A stretch of 64,000 nt of DNA, taken from positions 2,122,501 to 2,186,500 of the forward strand of contig NC_066597.1 of assembly GCF_905475345.1 (NCBI RefSeq), in the 5' to 3' direction. This DNA comes from Vespula vulgaris (taxonomy: Eukaryota > Arthropoda > Insecta > Hymenoptera > Vespidae). Made by a program: the position numbers and the translations under genes. Position 1 is the first letter of the stretch. Every line of letters begins with the position of its first letter. Positions 10,998 to 26,850 of the stretch are shown here, piece by piece. The notes beneath the pieces are model-generated. The model saw nothing but the letters and a program-made list of their open reading frames with translations, did not search any database and had not been told where the DNA came from.

Positions 10998-13900
10998 AAT
11001 TCTTTTTTTCGTTTTTATTTCCATCGATTCGATGCGAAGCATGCGTTCAAAGCGTGTGCTTGTTTTTCAACGTAACATACGTATAGCAAAAATAAGGGAA
11101 AATATACTTACGATTATATTTCTCAAGGCCAACGCTTGTTAACATACTAGCAAGATCGGTATATCGTTGAGATGTGATTTTTTTTAAATGCGAGGTCGGT
11201 GTGTGATCCATGTAATTCGAAGTCGAACCGATTTGACCGATTCGATCTTTATTCGAGCCGATACCAAAGTCCATGCATGTATTTAACACAGGTGTCATTG
11301 GTTCTTCCCATAAGTAGAATGGATCAGACGAAGACAACTCCTGAATTGAGAGAAAACAAATAAATAAAATAAAATAAAATAAAAATTATCGAGCGACACT
11401 TTTTCGAAATGATAAAATATAATGGATCTGATGACAATGCTGGATCTTATACTGTTTTAACGGATTATCAATGTGAATATCTAAAAGAATTTTGATACAA
11501 TTTTCTGATAATGATTCTTCGAAACGACCAGCTTTAGAAAAGAGAAATAACCTTATTTAGTTCAGTCGATGATAACGGAGCAATAGTCTGACTCAGACCA
11601 TAACCTGACCAAGTCGACGTTGGTGCTCGATACTCCGAAGTGTTTGGTTTATTTTGTACAGCTAGAACGGCCATCATCTTCTTCTGCTCGTAATCGGAAG
11701 GCGTAAGATTCTGTTGGGCGGCCATCTCCAACGATTTCTTTTCACAACCTGGTGCTCGACGATCGGACACCGAAAGATCTGACAGCATACTCGACAAGTC
11801 TATCGAAAATAAGCAAAGTTTTATTTATCACGAAGAGATATATGTATATGTATATAATTTTTTTTTTTTTTTTAATTAAAAAGATATTCAACGACGTATC
11901 TACCTAAATTAGGATTAGTCACTGTTGGATTCACTGGTGATAAATTTCTAGGGCTAATAGCTGGACTAGACAAAGAGCTTGAAACGCTGCTCAATGAGGA
12001 GTAAGCTGTAAATAAATTCCACAATTTGTTTATTTATTTATAAACGAAAAAAGCAAGTAGATAAATAAAAATTGGACTAACCACTGCCTTCCTTGCTATC
12101 TGACAGGCTGTTTGCCATTCCATGAATTCCATGCAAGCCTGTCGATAAAGTAGGATGAATTTGTCCAATATCATTCAAGATATGATTCGACAGTCCGTGA
12201 GAATGGGCCATCATGTTGCTGTGCATCATGTGCTGCGTCGTTAGCAGGTGATTTAAGTGCCCGTAAGGATATGGATGATGAATCGGTAACGATGAAAACA
12301 TGGACGGAATCGGTGGTAAACTCCAATGTGGCGAGAGACCCATTGGATTGGGTGAATGTGACATAGGAGAAACACAGCAAGGTAAATTCTGTGTGTTCAC
12401 GGTCAACATGTTCGACAAACTATCCGGTATACCACAACTCATAGTATTCGTACCTGTTAATTGAGAGAAAAGAAAAAAAGAAAAAAAAAATGAGAAAATT
12501 GAGAAGAAAAAAAAAGAGAATTCTTTGATAATACGTTATTATTAAATTATAAAAATGCTGACACCAAACTGCGTGAAACAATGTAATATTTATCGATGTC
12601 TACATCTCTACACGCGTTGTAAAAGCGTTATAGGTACTTCAGAAATTGTGAAATATGTTTTCAACAATGTTGCAATAACGCTTACCGTTACCATTCGTGG
12701 CGTTTCCTTGAAAAATATTGCCAGCATTTGGAATGTGATAAGTGGTCGGTATTTCAGCATTAACTCTTGGCTCCTCCAAGCCAAGAAGTTGCTTTCTGGC
12801 TTCGTAAATGTTGCTGGCATTTCTTTCGATTCCCTTGATAATCACGGAAAATGTACTTTGCTTTGGCTTGTGCCTCACGTTTATGAACACGTCGAGGGAT
12901 TGCATCAATTGTGAAATTGTTTCTGTATCGATCGACGACATGTAATCCTTCGGGACATCGAACATGAGTACCAGCGGAAGAGATCCCTGGAAAGAATATA
13001 AATTAATGATCAAATTTCTATCTTAAATTCGCGATTAAAAATATCATTTCTAATTTTTATTATTACTCACGACCAATTGCTGCCGGGCTAAGTAAACATT
13101 GTGAATACCACCGATGATAGTAACATTGCTTTTTTTCAAACTAGGGATATTCGGATCGCTAGCATCGGGAAACATGATTTGTGTCGATGTTCTCTGCATT
13201 ATCATCTTAAGATTGCTACTTGATTTACCAAGAACAATACTGTGATGATGCGGCGATATCTCCATCGACATTTGTACTTGAATTTGACTCTAAATAATAA
13301 TAATAACAATAATAATAACAACAACAACAACAATAACAACAACAACGACGATAACAATAATAATAACAATAATTATAATGATGACGATAATAATAAAAAG
13401 AAAAAAGAAAGAAAGAAAGAAAGGAAGAAAGAAAAGAAAAGGAAAAAGAATAAAACTAGGATAAAGACAAAGAAAGAGATAGAGATAGCGATCTTATGTC
13501 GAAATAATGATTACTCACAGCTAAGTTTTCGCACATATAGTGAATCAAGAGTACGGTCGCCTCCTTTACTTGCGAAACTTCCCACTCGCAACCCTTGACG
13601 AGAACCAACGTGGCGTGCAATTTCGGTCTGGTACGTAGCATCACCTGAACGTTGTATTTCTCTTGAATCTTTACAACATAAGGCGAAGTGGCGTCCGGAG
13701 TACGTTGTGATGCTCCCATTATTGGCAATTCAAAGGAGAATATCAACGGTGTAAGATTCTGCAATCGCACGAATACAGCAATGTCACGACTATGCGTCTA
13801 ATTTACCTCTCAAGGTTCTTTTAACCATCAAATTACTATTATCTCTTTTTAATCTCCTGCGATTACAAAAAAGAAAAAGAAAAAAAAATAGAAGATGGAA

Positions 13901-14681
13901 GAAGAAGAAGAAGAAGAAAAAAAGAACTTGTCCTTACGAAATACGTCGAGTTCCAAAATGAAACGGGAGACTTAGAAAACGAGTTTTTGCGATCGGACAA
14001 TTTTGATATATGATATTTGCCTTTTTAAGGTTAATTACAAGAGAATAATATTTTATCTTCCACTCTACTGTATATTCGTATCTCGAAAATTATCGCTGAA
14101 ATTTTGTAAAAAAGAAAGAAAAAATGTTCAAGCGATATAAACCGAGTTGAAATAGAGAATATACTTACGTACTGTTAGATTTCGATGAACGATACTATTC
14201 TTCTTCTTCTACTACTTTTTCTTTTTTTTCTTACTCTTTTCATTTCTTTTCGAAGAAAACTAACTTTTAATTACAACGATAATGATCCCGATAGTTACTG
14301 ATTAAAAACTTTTCTCTTGAAATCTTTATGATTTAGTTAGGCTTACCCTAACTCGTGCACGGGCACGCTCAATGCCATCGATTTCTCCAGCAATGGAAAC
14401 TTGATTGCTCTTCTCTTGATGATTACTGCGGTTACTATCTGGGAAATGAATGTGGCATCCAGTTTCCTCCATCACTCGTTTAATCGTCAGTCCGCCCTTT
14501 CCGATAATGTGTGAATGGTCGGTATAACTGACATCCATTTTCATGGTCACTATATTGTTTTGCTGAAAAATAGAATAAAATTTTCTTGTTGATTCTCATT
14601 TTATTCGTTGTTCGTTCGTTCGTTCGTTCTTCCTTTATATTTTTATTTATCGTTTTCTTTGAAAGAAAGAAAGAAAGAAAA

Positions 14682-14717
<36 letters not shown>

Positions 14718-15897
14718 GAAATAAAGAAATTGAACAACTTAGAGTCAGTCGATACCTCGTTAAAAATAAATGCGAATGAAAGGGATAAAATGGAGGACAG
14801 AACGTGGCAACGATCGCCAACACCTTGAAGAGAGAAAAATAGACACACGTTTGCTCTCTTCAAGCAAGTAACTAGGAAATGGTACACCTCTCTACACGGC
14901 ACATTGACTTTTATGCACGGACACATAGACGAACGTGCACGAGCGCACAGAGACGGGTAAACATATATACCATACACACATGCATTTCGAAGTGAAGGAA
15001 AGCGAGCCCCGACGACTTTAACGTCGTAGATCGTCGTATTGAGTCACGCGATCACGCGACGATCCTGTCAATAATCGCATTTGAACTTGAATTATCTTCT
15101 TTTTTTATTTCTGTCTCTGTCTCTTTCTCTGTCTGTCTGTCTCTCTCTTTCTTCCTTTCAAAGCGATCGTGTTAATTAATTAAAAAGAAGAAGAAGAAAA
15201 AGACGAAGAGAAAAAAAAGAAGGAAAAGATAAAAATACAAGGGTGAAATACGAAAAGTCAATTAAATTCGTATTAACATTCGACTCGATGGAAACATCAC
15301 GCACGACGAAGAAAGCAATCGATGTTTGTGTGTTAGTATAAAAATCGACAGAACGTTGATATTTATAGCATCAGCATGTCAATGAAAAAGTATTCCACGT
15401 GAGTCATACCTTGACAGATATGCGTACGTGGAATAATGATCATGATTATATCTCCTGAATCGACCTTTACTATACGTATAACGGAATATAATAATCGATA
15501 TTCCTTTCAGAGCAATAACTATGTCAACGAATAATCGAGATTAACGAGTTATCAAATACGCATGTGTATGTGTATTCGTGCGCGCGCGTGCATTTGCGTC
15601 TGCGCGTACGAGCAGCACTCGATTAAAGTAAAAAGTAAAAAAATAAAGGGGAAAAAAAATTGGAAGAGATTTTTATTTCATCGATTCTCGTTGATCGATT
15701 TTATACGTGTTCGTATTAATATATAAAGAGGGAAAAAAGAAAGAAAGAAAAAAAATAAATAAATAAAAAGGAAAAAGGAAAAAAGAATATGCGAACATAA
15801 TACGTGTATCTTCCTACATAAGCAATAATATTTCCTACGATAAGAAAAGATAATTAGAACAAATGACTGGCCTTTATATAATCTATTGCAATCTAAG

Positions 15898-15943
<46 letters not shown>

Positions 15944-18900
15944 GAGAGAATTTACAAACGTTCTGTGTAAACATTCCTTTCGTTACATATAAACGCATAG
16001 ATATATGGTATAATAATATATATGTATCCGTAATAACGGAACGTTGTTTTAAATGCAAAAGGAAAATTTTAATCGTTCCGTCCGATCGTTAATTGTAAGA
16101 TGACGATACGCTTTCTTGATTGAGAATTATATTATAGAAGATCGATTCTGTTATATAGATAAGATAGACTAATATGTCTTTCTTCCTTCCTTCGAGTTTT
16201 TTTCCAATTTTTTTTTTTTTCTACACACCCTCTCTAATAATTATGGACGAGCGTTGATTTTAATTAATAAAAATTAAAAGGAATCACGGAGGCGTGACAG
16301 AAAACGAGCGAGCGTAAAAAATCTTGTAAAAATTTGAAGGTGAAAACGATTTATTTTGACTTTTATCTTTCGAGCCATTTCTTCGAGCGAACACATTGGG
16401 TAAACGTTAAGTACCAATAAAGTGCATTTAAATGCTCATTAAGTGAAATTCATGTAATTAAGAATAATAGAACGTTGATTCGTCTGTGTTAAATGATTAC
16501 TGACAAAATGAAAGTCGCATTGCGTTAAACCAAAATGAGAGGGAACTTTTGTTAATTCAAAAGAAACTAATTGGGTGCATCGAATTTGGTGCCAGGGTTC
16601 GATTAATTACGGATTAATTGGAACGAGAAAAACAAGTGAAATAAAAACACATATGTGTGTGTTTGTGTGTGCGAAAGATATAAAAATGTAACGAGAATGA
16701 TAATAAAAACAATGATAACAAATTTATCTTATAAAAGATAAGAATAATTCGTATAAATTTGATCGATCGAAGGAAACTCAAGGTCGTTGTGTATATACTC
16801 TATCATTATTGGTAAAGAAAAAGTTAAAGCTCTAAAGTCGCTTGAAATTGATCGATCGATCGATTTATTAATCTTCCACGTGTTCGATTGTCATTTAGAT
16901 AAACCAATAGGAAACTTCTCCGTTGTTACTACAAATTCTACTTCCACTTTTTCTTCCTTATCTTTTTCTTCTTTTTTTTTTCTTTTTATTTTGTAACAAC
17001 TTTGACTACAAATTAGACTTACCCTAGTGTCTAGAATCTCCATTATCTTCTCCTTAGCTGTTCGCACGTCATCTGGACGACCTGCGACCTTTATGTGTGG
17101 ATCTACGAAAAAATTCGAGAATGTGAGATGTATTACATAAACAATTTACGCACATATTTTTTTCTAATATGATTTGTATATATATTTATACATATAAATA
17201 GTAGACGATAATATAAGAGAAGCAATAAATTGTATTCCAATAAGAAAAGAAAAATAACGAGATAAACGTTTTATGAATAATTCAAATATATTTTTCCATT
17301 CTGATCTAAATAAAATAAAATAATACAAAAAGAAAGTTTCTATATTTGTAAATTTCTATACATACATCCATACGTGTAATAAAAATGACAAATTATAATC
17401 CAATAAAAGAAGAATAAAATAATAAAAGACATTTTAAAATATTAAAATCTTGGTCAACTGATAGTCAGTGCGTTCAGGTTGAAGACGAAAGAAAAATAAA
17501 CGAAAAAATAGCGAAGAGTATCTACTTTGGCATTAGTATTCCCTTCTCGGCACTTTATATGGGCGTTCGATCGCGAAACGCGTTCTAAAGCATGCTGACG
17601 TGTCATTGGCGAAGTACAATGACTGTGAATCGCGTACATACACGATCACTGATTTTCATCGAGGCATATACATATTCATTGATATTCGGGAGACATCCAA
17701 TAGCATAACGTCCTCTTCCGCGATCCTTCTTTGAAATATTATCAGTAGAACTCCTACGAATCCTTCGATTGCTTATTCAAAAACTTATTTTTATTCAACG
17801 CACGAAAGATAGAATCTTCTTTTTTTTCCTCTTTTTTTTTTTAACCACGGAAGTATAATACATTGATGAAGCGAATTAATCGATTAATTTATCATTTCAA
17901 TTCTTATTAATTTCAATGCCGGAGAAAGATTAACAATAAGATAAAAAATCTAATGTAGAAATAATAAGAAAAATAAATAACAAATAACAATGGCAATAAG
18001 AAAATTGAAAAGAAAATAATTAATCGTATTAATTAGAACGATATACTACATACGTATATCGTACGTACGTGCAACTGCAAGATCAACGATGAAATAATAA
18101 TTCTAATAATAAAAATGTGTTGTCGAACCTAATCAAAAATATATAAGGATAATGTACGATGTAATATAAGAAGATAAAATGTTCTCTCGAACTAAGAGAA
18201 TAAAATAAAATATTAGATCATAATTAGAAAGGGAGAAAGAGAAAGAGAAAGAAGCTCTGTCCCCAATGATCGATCAAAATGAACTGTGTGTGTGTGTGTA
18301 TCCAAGCAGCTCTCCCTAACGCGGAAGATCTTTATTACAAAAGAAAAAAAAAAGAGAAGGGAAAAAGAAATAAAAAAGAAAAAAAAAAAATCCCATCGAT
18401 TTACGATCGACGACCGCCCGCGGAGACAATAAAACCTCGCACAGTGTTGTCCTCGCTCGTACGATGCGCTCTTCGATTATGATACCCACTTGCCATAATG
18501 CCCTTTTCGTCTCATCACGCGAGTTTCTATTTATACGTAACACCTTTGTTGATGTCTGTCGATTAGAAATTATTTCGTATAATATAAAAATAGAATAATA
18601 ATAATAATAATAATAATGATGATGATGATGATAATGATGATGATGATGATGACGATAATAATAATAATCAATGAAATAATCAATGATCAATCGAAAAATG
18701 AGTAATATGAAGATAATAATATTTGTAAAAAATTAAATTAAATATAAGACGATAACTATTACAGATTACAAAAAATGAATCATTTAAATGGTACATTTGT
18801 TATATTGAAATTAATAAGTTTTGTATCAGTATAGATCGATTAAAAAGGTTTGTGTGTGTGTGTGTAATCGTGTTTAAGCACAGTGTACTATTTCGCGAAC

Positions 18901-19037
18901 GTCGAGAGCATGGTAAACGGAATTTTTCGAGAAGGTCGGTGCCTCGCGATCCTCTCTAAGAATAGTTGGGCGTATACACTGACACATCGTAAGAAGATAG
19001 AAACGAGAAAGAGAGACGGAGAGAGAAGGAGAGATAG

Positions 19038-19096
<59 letters not shown>

Positions 19097-19523
19097 CGTT
19101 GCTAAGAGCAAGGAAAGTCTGCAACGTTGAAACGCTGACCTAAAAATAACTTCTGACCGAATATGCAAACGACCTTCGGTTATCGTGATCACACTATAAA
19201 ACAATCTTGATGGCAACTGGATCACATTTCTCACACCAATGACACAGAAAAATACAAAAACAAATTGTCTGACTTAATTCTCGATTATATCGAGAACGGT
19301 CAAAGGTCAAAGCCCTTTTACCCTCATGATCGAGAAGAATTTTACACAGACACACACACATAGATATATATAGGTATATAAAAGATCGAGGTTCGTTTCG
19401 GCGAATCGATAAAATTGATAGTGCACGTGATATTTTTCATGTTATATCAACGGCCTTTCCTTCTTTCTATCTTTGGATTTCCTTTATTTTTCTTTTTATT
19501 ATTTATTTGTTATTATTATTACT

Positions 19524-19556
<33 letters not shown>

Positions 19557-22266
19557 ATTATTATTATTATTATTTGTTTTAATTCTTTATGCAAGTTGTT
19601 ATAAAAGTATAGTAACAACACGCGTTGGTCACGCTGTATCTATCACAGAGAAGTGTGATACGGTGTCAACATGTGTTGCTACTCGTAAATATGGATCTCG
19701 TCGATCTTGTCGAAAAAACAAAAAAGAAAAAAAAAAGAAAAGGAAAACAAAAAAGAACGTAAAAAAAGGAAAAAACAAAAAGAAAGAAAGAACACGTCAA
19801 GAAAAAGCAGAAAAATAAAAACAGAATATTTGAAAGCAACGAAAGACTCTAATAGACAATAACACGTTATATATTTCCTATAGATCCTTAAACCGAGTAA
19901 ATTAACTTATACACTAATTAGACGAAGTTCTAATTATGATTCTGATCGTCATCTCCTTTCTCCTTTTCTCCATTGGAACTTTCGAGAATCAGATAAAATC
20001 AGATTCAAATCGATTCGACGTCGCGTATCTTTATAATCGACTTGAAATTTCGTTCTTGTTTACTTTCTTTAAAAAGAGCGAAAACCAATCAACGAACTCG
20101 AATATTTACGTCGAATTATCGAGCGCTATTTCATCGAATGAATGAGATAAGAGATCCTCTGTTTAATACGATGAACTTGTCCAATTTTTTCATGATTTCC
20201 TTATCTCCATGTATTTTGTGTTTCGTAACACACATTCGTTGTACATTTAAAGAAAGAAAGAAAGAAAAAAAAACAAAACAAGAAAAAAACAAAGAAAGAA
20301 AAAAAAAACAAAAACAATTTTCTTAGGTTTTTTAACGCGATCGTATTTATGTATCATGTACGTGCAAGAGAGGAAGAAAAAGAGAAAGAGAGAGAAATGA
20401 AAATAAACGATAAAACATCCAAGAATAACTCAAAAATATGAATATACAAAGATTTCGAAATCTAATCTTTCGTAATGTCAACAATTTGACAGGAATATTA
20501 ACAAATCGATTAGAATGATAAACTATACTCATACACATGCACGTACACAAATACGCAGGCATCCACTCATCCAAGGAAAGAACTTCGATCGAGCCGTACA
20601 TAGTTTGTTTCATAATTAATGCTGGTTCGATATCAAACGCGATAATTGCAATGAAATTACCAACAGACACGTGTATTCGAGTCGATTTTTTTTTCCTCTC
20701 TTTTTTTTTTTTTTCTTTTTTATATAACACGATAATATGTATCCAACACGTGAATGAAAATTGGTAGCACGATGAAAGAAAAAAAGAAGAAGAAGAGAAT
20801 AAAGTGAAAAATAGAAAGGAAAGAAAGCTCGTAAATGATCGAAAAGATTATTTTCTAAAGTATCTATAATATCTATAATTCATTTCCGTTCTCGTATCGA
20901 CTTTGCACGTTTCCGATTTCGATTAATTTTATCGATCCCTCTCGAGAGTTTCTTCTTATCTCCGATAAAGACATTCTTCGAGTATGCGATATTAACTTTC
21001 TCGTGAATTTTTTTTTTCAAATTTCTTTATCATTTTTTATTACGATAATTATTACTTTCAATTACATTATTACTTCACAATTCACATGTTCATATATATC
21101 TATATATCGATTATTATTATCGGATAAGAAAAAAACATATCGACGAGAAACAATTTCCTTTTCTTTTTCTTTCCGTAAAAAAGAAAAGAGAATCGAATAA
21201 AAAAAAAAAAAAAAAAGAAAAAAACAAAGCCTTGACATTTTTTTAAACGTCCTAATTGGCATTACCGTGTGATCGAAATAAAATAAATATTGTTGTAAGA
21301 CATTAGCGAAAAGAATATTTGAACAATCGAAACATTATTGCTCCTTACACTTATACACAAATTTGGTGAACGAAGAAATAGATGTAAGAGCGAAAAAGAT
21401 AGAGAAAGAGAGAAAAAGAGAGAAAGAGAGAGAGAGAGAGATGCTATAGATGCACCACTACGAATATACATGTGCTCGGACTAACGGTTACTCCAAGATA
21501 CACACAAAAGGAACGAACAGTCGTTCTATTTTACGACTTGAAATCAGCTCGCTCAGCTTACGTGACCCGGAGCGTAGAAGACGCGTGCTTGTGAAGCGAC
21601 CGAGAGCGGAATTTTACAAGGCTCTATTTACTAATTAACGTCGTAATTTAATCGTCACAATTATTGCTACGTCAACAGTCACTCGAACGCCGGGCGTTCG
21701 TGTCCCACTTTGCGAAACGTTTATGACGAATCTTCTCTCTCTCTTTCTCTCTCTTACTCTTTTTTTTTTCTTTCGCTTGCATCATTAGATAAAGATTAGA
21801 GAGGAAAAAAAGAAAAAGAAGGAAAACTGATTGATACTTTGAATGAACTTTGATTACACGGAACGGATTTGTCACACGGTATTAAAAAATAAAATGAAAT
21901 TAAACGAAACGAAACGAAAGGAATCTGTGTCTGTTGTTCATCATCTTGACACCGATTACGTGAACTCTCGTCTTTCATACCTCACGTCATTTCATATTAC
22001 GATATAAACGTGATACGATTTGTATGCATATACGTGCATGTGTATGCGTATGTACACGTGGACTGACGTATAACATGGAATGAGTCAATAACGATTGGCT
22101 ATGTGAAGTAACACGTACGTTTTTATTTACTGATTTCTGAAAGAAATTTCATTGATATTTTTAAACGCGTCGAGTATCACATATTTTCATATTACGATAC
22201 CTTATTTTTGTACGATGAAAATGTTAAATGTTGAATATGTTAATGTTTAATTAAGACAAAAAATAT

Positions 22267-22321
<55 letters not shown>

Positions 22322-25066
22322 TATAATATATGTGTGTATCTCATCTAAATGTTATCGTTAAATATATCGAAAAGAGGTTAACGATTTTGTTAATGCTAAT
22401 TTCGTGTGATATTTTCTATGTCACGTATATATTCTTTTCATTTTTAAGATATTACCGATTAATAGTATATTTGTATGGATGGTATTAGAGAGACTAGAGA
22501 GGGAGAGAGAGAGAGAGAGAGAGACGATATTTCGGTACTTTGCGGTGGCTCATGTCTCTCAGTGGAGGTCGACCATGCTAGAGAGAGCCCACTCCTATAC
22601 TTAAATAAGTATGCGTGTGTATGTGTGTGTATAATCGGATATACGTAAGAGAAAGAAATAGAGAAAAAGGAAGAAGAAGAAGGAAGAGAGAGAGAAAGAG
22701 AAAGAGAGAGATGCAACAGCTGTTTAGGTCACGAGGAAGAAGGGATGAATCACCGAAAAGTTTCCACGAGAGTAGAGTGCGATGAACACCGTACGTTTTG
22801 TCCCCCCTGCAAAGGAAGAAGGGGAAATATAAAGAAGGATAGATAGATAGAAAGAGATAGGTAAATACCATATAATTTTATCGAATCGTCGACGACGACG
22901 AAGAGAAAGAAGAAAAAGAAGATAGGCAAACATAGGATTTACCTCGACGACGATGGAAAAAGATTTCAAATTTACGACATTACGAATTATTATATCGTAT
23001 GAAATTTATTATGAAATTATTTTTTCTTTCTTTCTTTTTTTTTGTTTTCCTTTTTTTTTTTTTTTTAAATCAAACTTTCCACGTAAACATATGGAGTATC
23101 TCGTGACAAATTTCATTAATCATGTTTTATCTATTATGATAACGTGAAATTAAATAGAATTCCAAGTGATAGTGAATTAAATAAAATTCTTTTGACCTAA
23201 TCGCTTAATGAAATGTATAATATACTAACTGATATGATATAAAAAATTTATATATAAATATATATAATGATAATAATAATAGAATATATTTTCTTTAATC
23301 ACTTAATGAAACGTATAATACGAATGTATGAATATAAAAGAAATTCTAAATAAAATAATGATAGCGAATTAAATAAATATTCTCCTTTTTCTGTAATCAC
23401 CTAATGAACTGTATTGTACGATTTCTTTGATAAAGTTATTTACTATAATAACGCGAATTAAATAGAATTCTAAATGATAGTTAATTAAATAAAATTCTTT
23501 CGAGCTCACTTACTTACTGATCGCTTAATCAAAATATATACTACACGAACACATACGATATAAGAAATTATAAAATATAATGATAGTCAATTAAATAGAA
23601 TACAATTTCCCTGATCACTTAATGAAACGCATAGTATGAGCATATATATATATATATATATATATAAATAGCAAAGAAATTCTAAAGAAAATAATGGTTG
23701 TTGAATTGAATAGAATATTTTTTTCCTTTTCTTTTCCTTTTTCCTTTTTCTTTTTTCCCTGTAATCACACAACGAAATATATTGTACGAAGACTATAATA
23801 TGTGAATGAAGAAAAAAAAAAAAAAAAAATAAAGGAAAAGAAATGAAATAGACGATGGCGAATTAAAATTGAATTCTTGTTGTTTAATCACCTTCCTAAT
23901 TGATATATAAGTGATAAACAACTCCACAACGAACCACTGAAAGGAATAATTGCGACTCGGAAATCGGACGAGAGAGTATATTTGGACTGCTTGAATTTTC
24001 GCTACGATGCCTTTAAAATCTCGCCACGGCATGGCTGACACGCGCCGTTGCACGAACGACTCGTTTCGTAATCACTTTCGATTAATAGGTGCGCTCTAAT
24101 TAATCCCCGGTCTTCGAGAACATGCGGTTACAAACGCAGCGCGTTAAAAGAGTCTATATGCTCTACTCTGTGTATTATTACGTATCTGTCTATGCATATA
24201 CGAGTGTGCACGTATGTATATATGTATATATATATGTATGTACGTACGTACGTACGTATGCGGAAGAAAATAAAAAAAAAGGGGGAAAAAAATTATATTC
24301 GACAGTTTTGCCCGTTCCGTACGATCGATCACGTTCATGCGCACACATTACGTGCGTAAAGAGAAATTTCGTTTCGTTCCCGATGATACGATTTTTATCT
24401 GTTTTTCACGCTCTTGCTACGTCCACACGACGTGTTTTCTTCTTTTTTTCTTTAATTTTTTTTTTTTCGCACTTATTCTCGACGATATTTTTCTAACTAG
24501 TTACGACATTGATAAAAAAAAAAAAAAAAAAAAAAGAAGAGAAAGAAAAAAGAAATAAATAAGAAATAAAAAAAGAAAGAGTAAACAAACAATATGCCTG
24601 TTTTGATAATTAAAATAACTTTGCGCAAACACTTGATTAAATTTTCTAACTATGTACGTTGCCGTTGCTCGTATCGATCATTCCCACTTTTTTTTTGCTC
24701 TTTAAATAATCCGAAATGTTGAAATCAACCATTTTTCTTAAAACATAAGATAATACTAATACTTTCCCACAGTTTTTCTTCTTTTTTCATTTCATATAAC
24801 TCGAGAGAGAAATGTATTATCATTAAGGATTAATTATAACAATGACGTTATATAAAGTTCTTCAATAAAGATCGATAGTACACGTAAGCAATTGAATGAA
24901 CTGATATCGTGCTTATCTCCCTCTAGGTCTAGGCGATAGGTAGACGAATCATCATCGTGCTTGTACGATACCGTAAACGGTTGTACTTTAAATAGATACA
25001 TCGTAAGAAAATACGCGTGTGGATATGTCAGCTGACGAGTAAGCAACTTGCTTGACGTAATCGCGT

Positions 25067-25112
<46 letters not shown>

Positions 25113-25780
25113 ATATATATGTGTAAAATGTATAAACATATATAGTAGGATATCTATGTTGTTTGAATGTGTATATATACTAACGTATGCATGGTCGATA
25201 AACGATAAACAACTTTCATGGAATATTAAAAATTGCTTTCTTCGATTTATACGAGAACTAACTAGCCATTGACCTATCCTTTTTTCTTTTTTATTAAAAA
25301 AGAAAAAAAAAAGGAAAGAAAAAAATATTTTTTTATTTTTAATTTATGTATACGCATATACACATACATACGTCTAATATATATGCAACACACATTACGG
25401 GTTTATTATTATTCTGTATGAAGATGAAAAAAAAAAGAAAAAAGAAAATTTATATAATCTATCCTATGCGATAGATAATAAATGTCGTTACTCAGCATTC
25501 GCTTAAATTTCCACTTCGATCGACCACCACAAAGCAAACAGTACGAATCCATTTTACGACACTCATGAGTCCGTGTATTCGCGCTGCTCAAGCATAATTT
25601 TACTAACTTCCTTCCGGTTTGATTACATAAGGACCATGTAGAACTAAGGCGATCGAGACCGTGTCCGTTTCTCTTGACGGTCGTTCGAATTTTTCCACGT
25701 ATATTCGATACAACTTTCCGCTTTGCGATAACTATCAAAAGTAATCTGATCGAAAGTTTACATATTTTTAAAAAAGAAAC

Positions 25781-25811
<31 letters not shown>

Positions 25812-26811
25812 CACATACGATTTCATTAAACAGATTTTACCTTTTTTCGATTTTGCACCGATCTTCAAACGCGACGGCCACATTACAAAGGTATTCGTTT
25901 CTTCCATAACCTGGAACAAAAAAGAGAAAAGAACAAAATAAAAAAAATCGTGCGTTTCATCATGAAAATTACGGTGGACAGAATCGTGAGATATGTGAAT
26001 GATACAAATAAAAAAGAAGAAAAAAAAAAGAAAGAGAGAGAGAGAGAGAGGGAGAAATAAATAGCAAAATATAAAATTTCTTTCGCGATGACGTGCAATA
26101 AAATACTGATACCGATCTGATATCGAATATGATACTGATCGATACGTAGTAGAGTGATCATGATGCAATGTAATATTTCAAGAATTATTACCACGGTCAT
26201 TTTCGGGTTATACGGCCCTGACGTCCTCCGCTCCTCGGCCTGTATTAAACTCACGAGAAGATGTGGGTGAGGAAAAGAAAGGATAAAACGTTCTCTTATG
26301 AGTCAGAAGGGAAAAGAGAAAGAAAAAAAAAGAGAAAGAAAAAAAAAGAGAAAGAGAAAGAAGGAAAGTGAGAGAAGGAAATAAAATGGCTTATCGCCGA
26401 ACACTAATAAGATCCTTTCTCGTCCTGTTGGGTTGAGGGGGGGGGTGGAGAGGGTGGGGGACAACGACACGTTGCGACCTCGTCGCAACTTTCACGATAA
26501 CGATAACGAGACACCTCAGCAAAGAGGGCGACGTGAGACTAAAACGAACACCGCAGCAGCAGCGCGCACCGGCTTTTACTTTCACCGCAGCGGTGGATCA
26601 CCGCAGGACATCGCCAACTCTTAAAAACGTGCCTTGACGACTCGAAAAACTCGAATCTTTAGAGCAACGTTAAGCGTAATCGTTTTGTATCGAACGATAT
26701 AATTGGAATAATCACTAAATTAATATATAAACAAACTTTTACTTAATCGATTGGAAAATTAATTTATTCTCTTCGATCCATCGAGAAGTATGGTGTATAT
26801 ATGTATATATA

Positions 26812-26850
<39 letters not shown>

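Noticed and set aside
12555..12914. 119-codon + frame opposite BicC exons
   Set aside because: It is the antisense shadow of the BicC exon at 12,686-12,986.
26203..26244. A segment between AG and GT (AEERRTSGPYNPKMTV) considered as the BicC exon before VMEETNTF
   Set aside because: Entering in the phase required by the first coding exon gives a stop codon, whereas the 44-nt exon at 38,344-38,387 fits both phases and resembles the family sequence.
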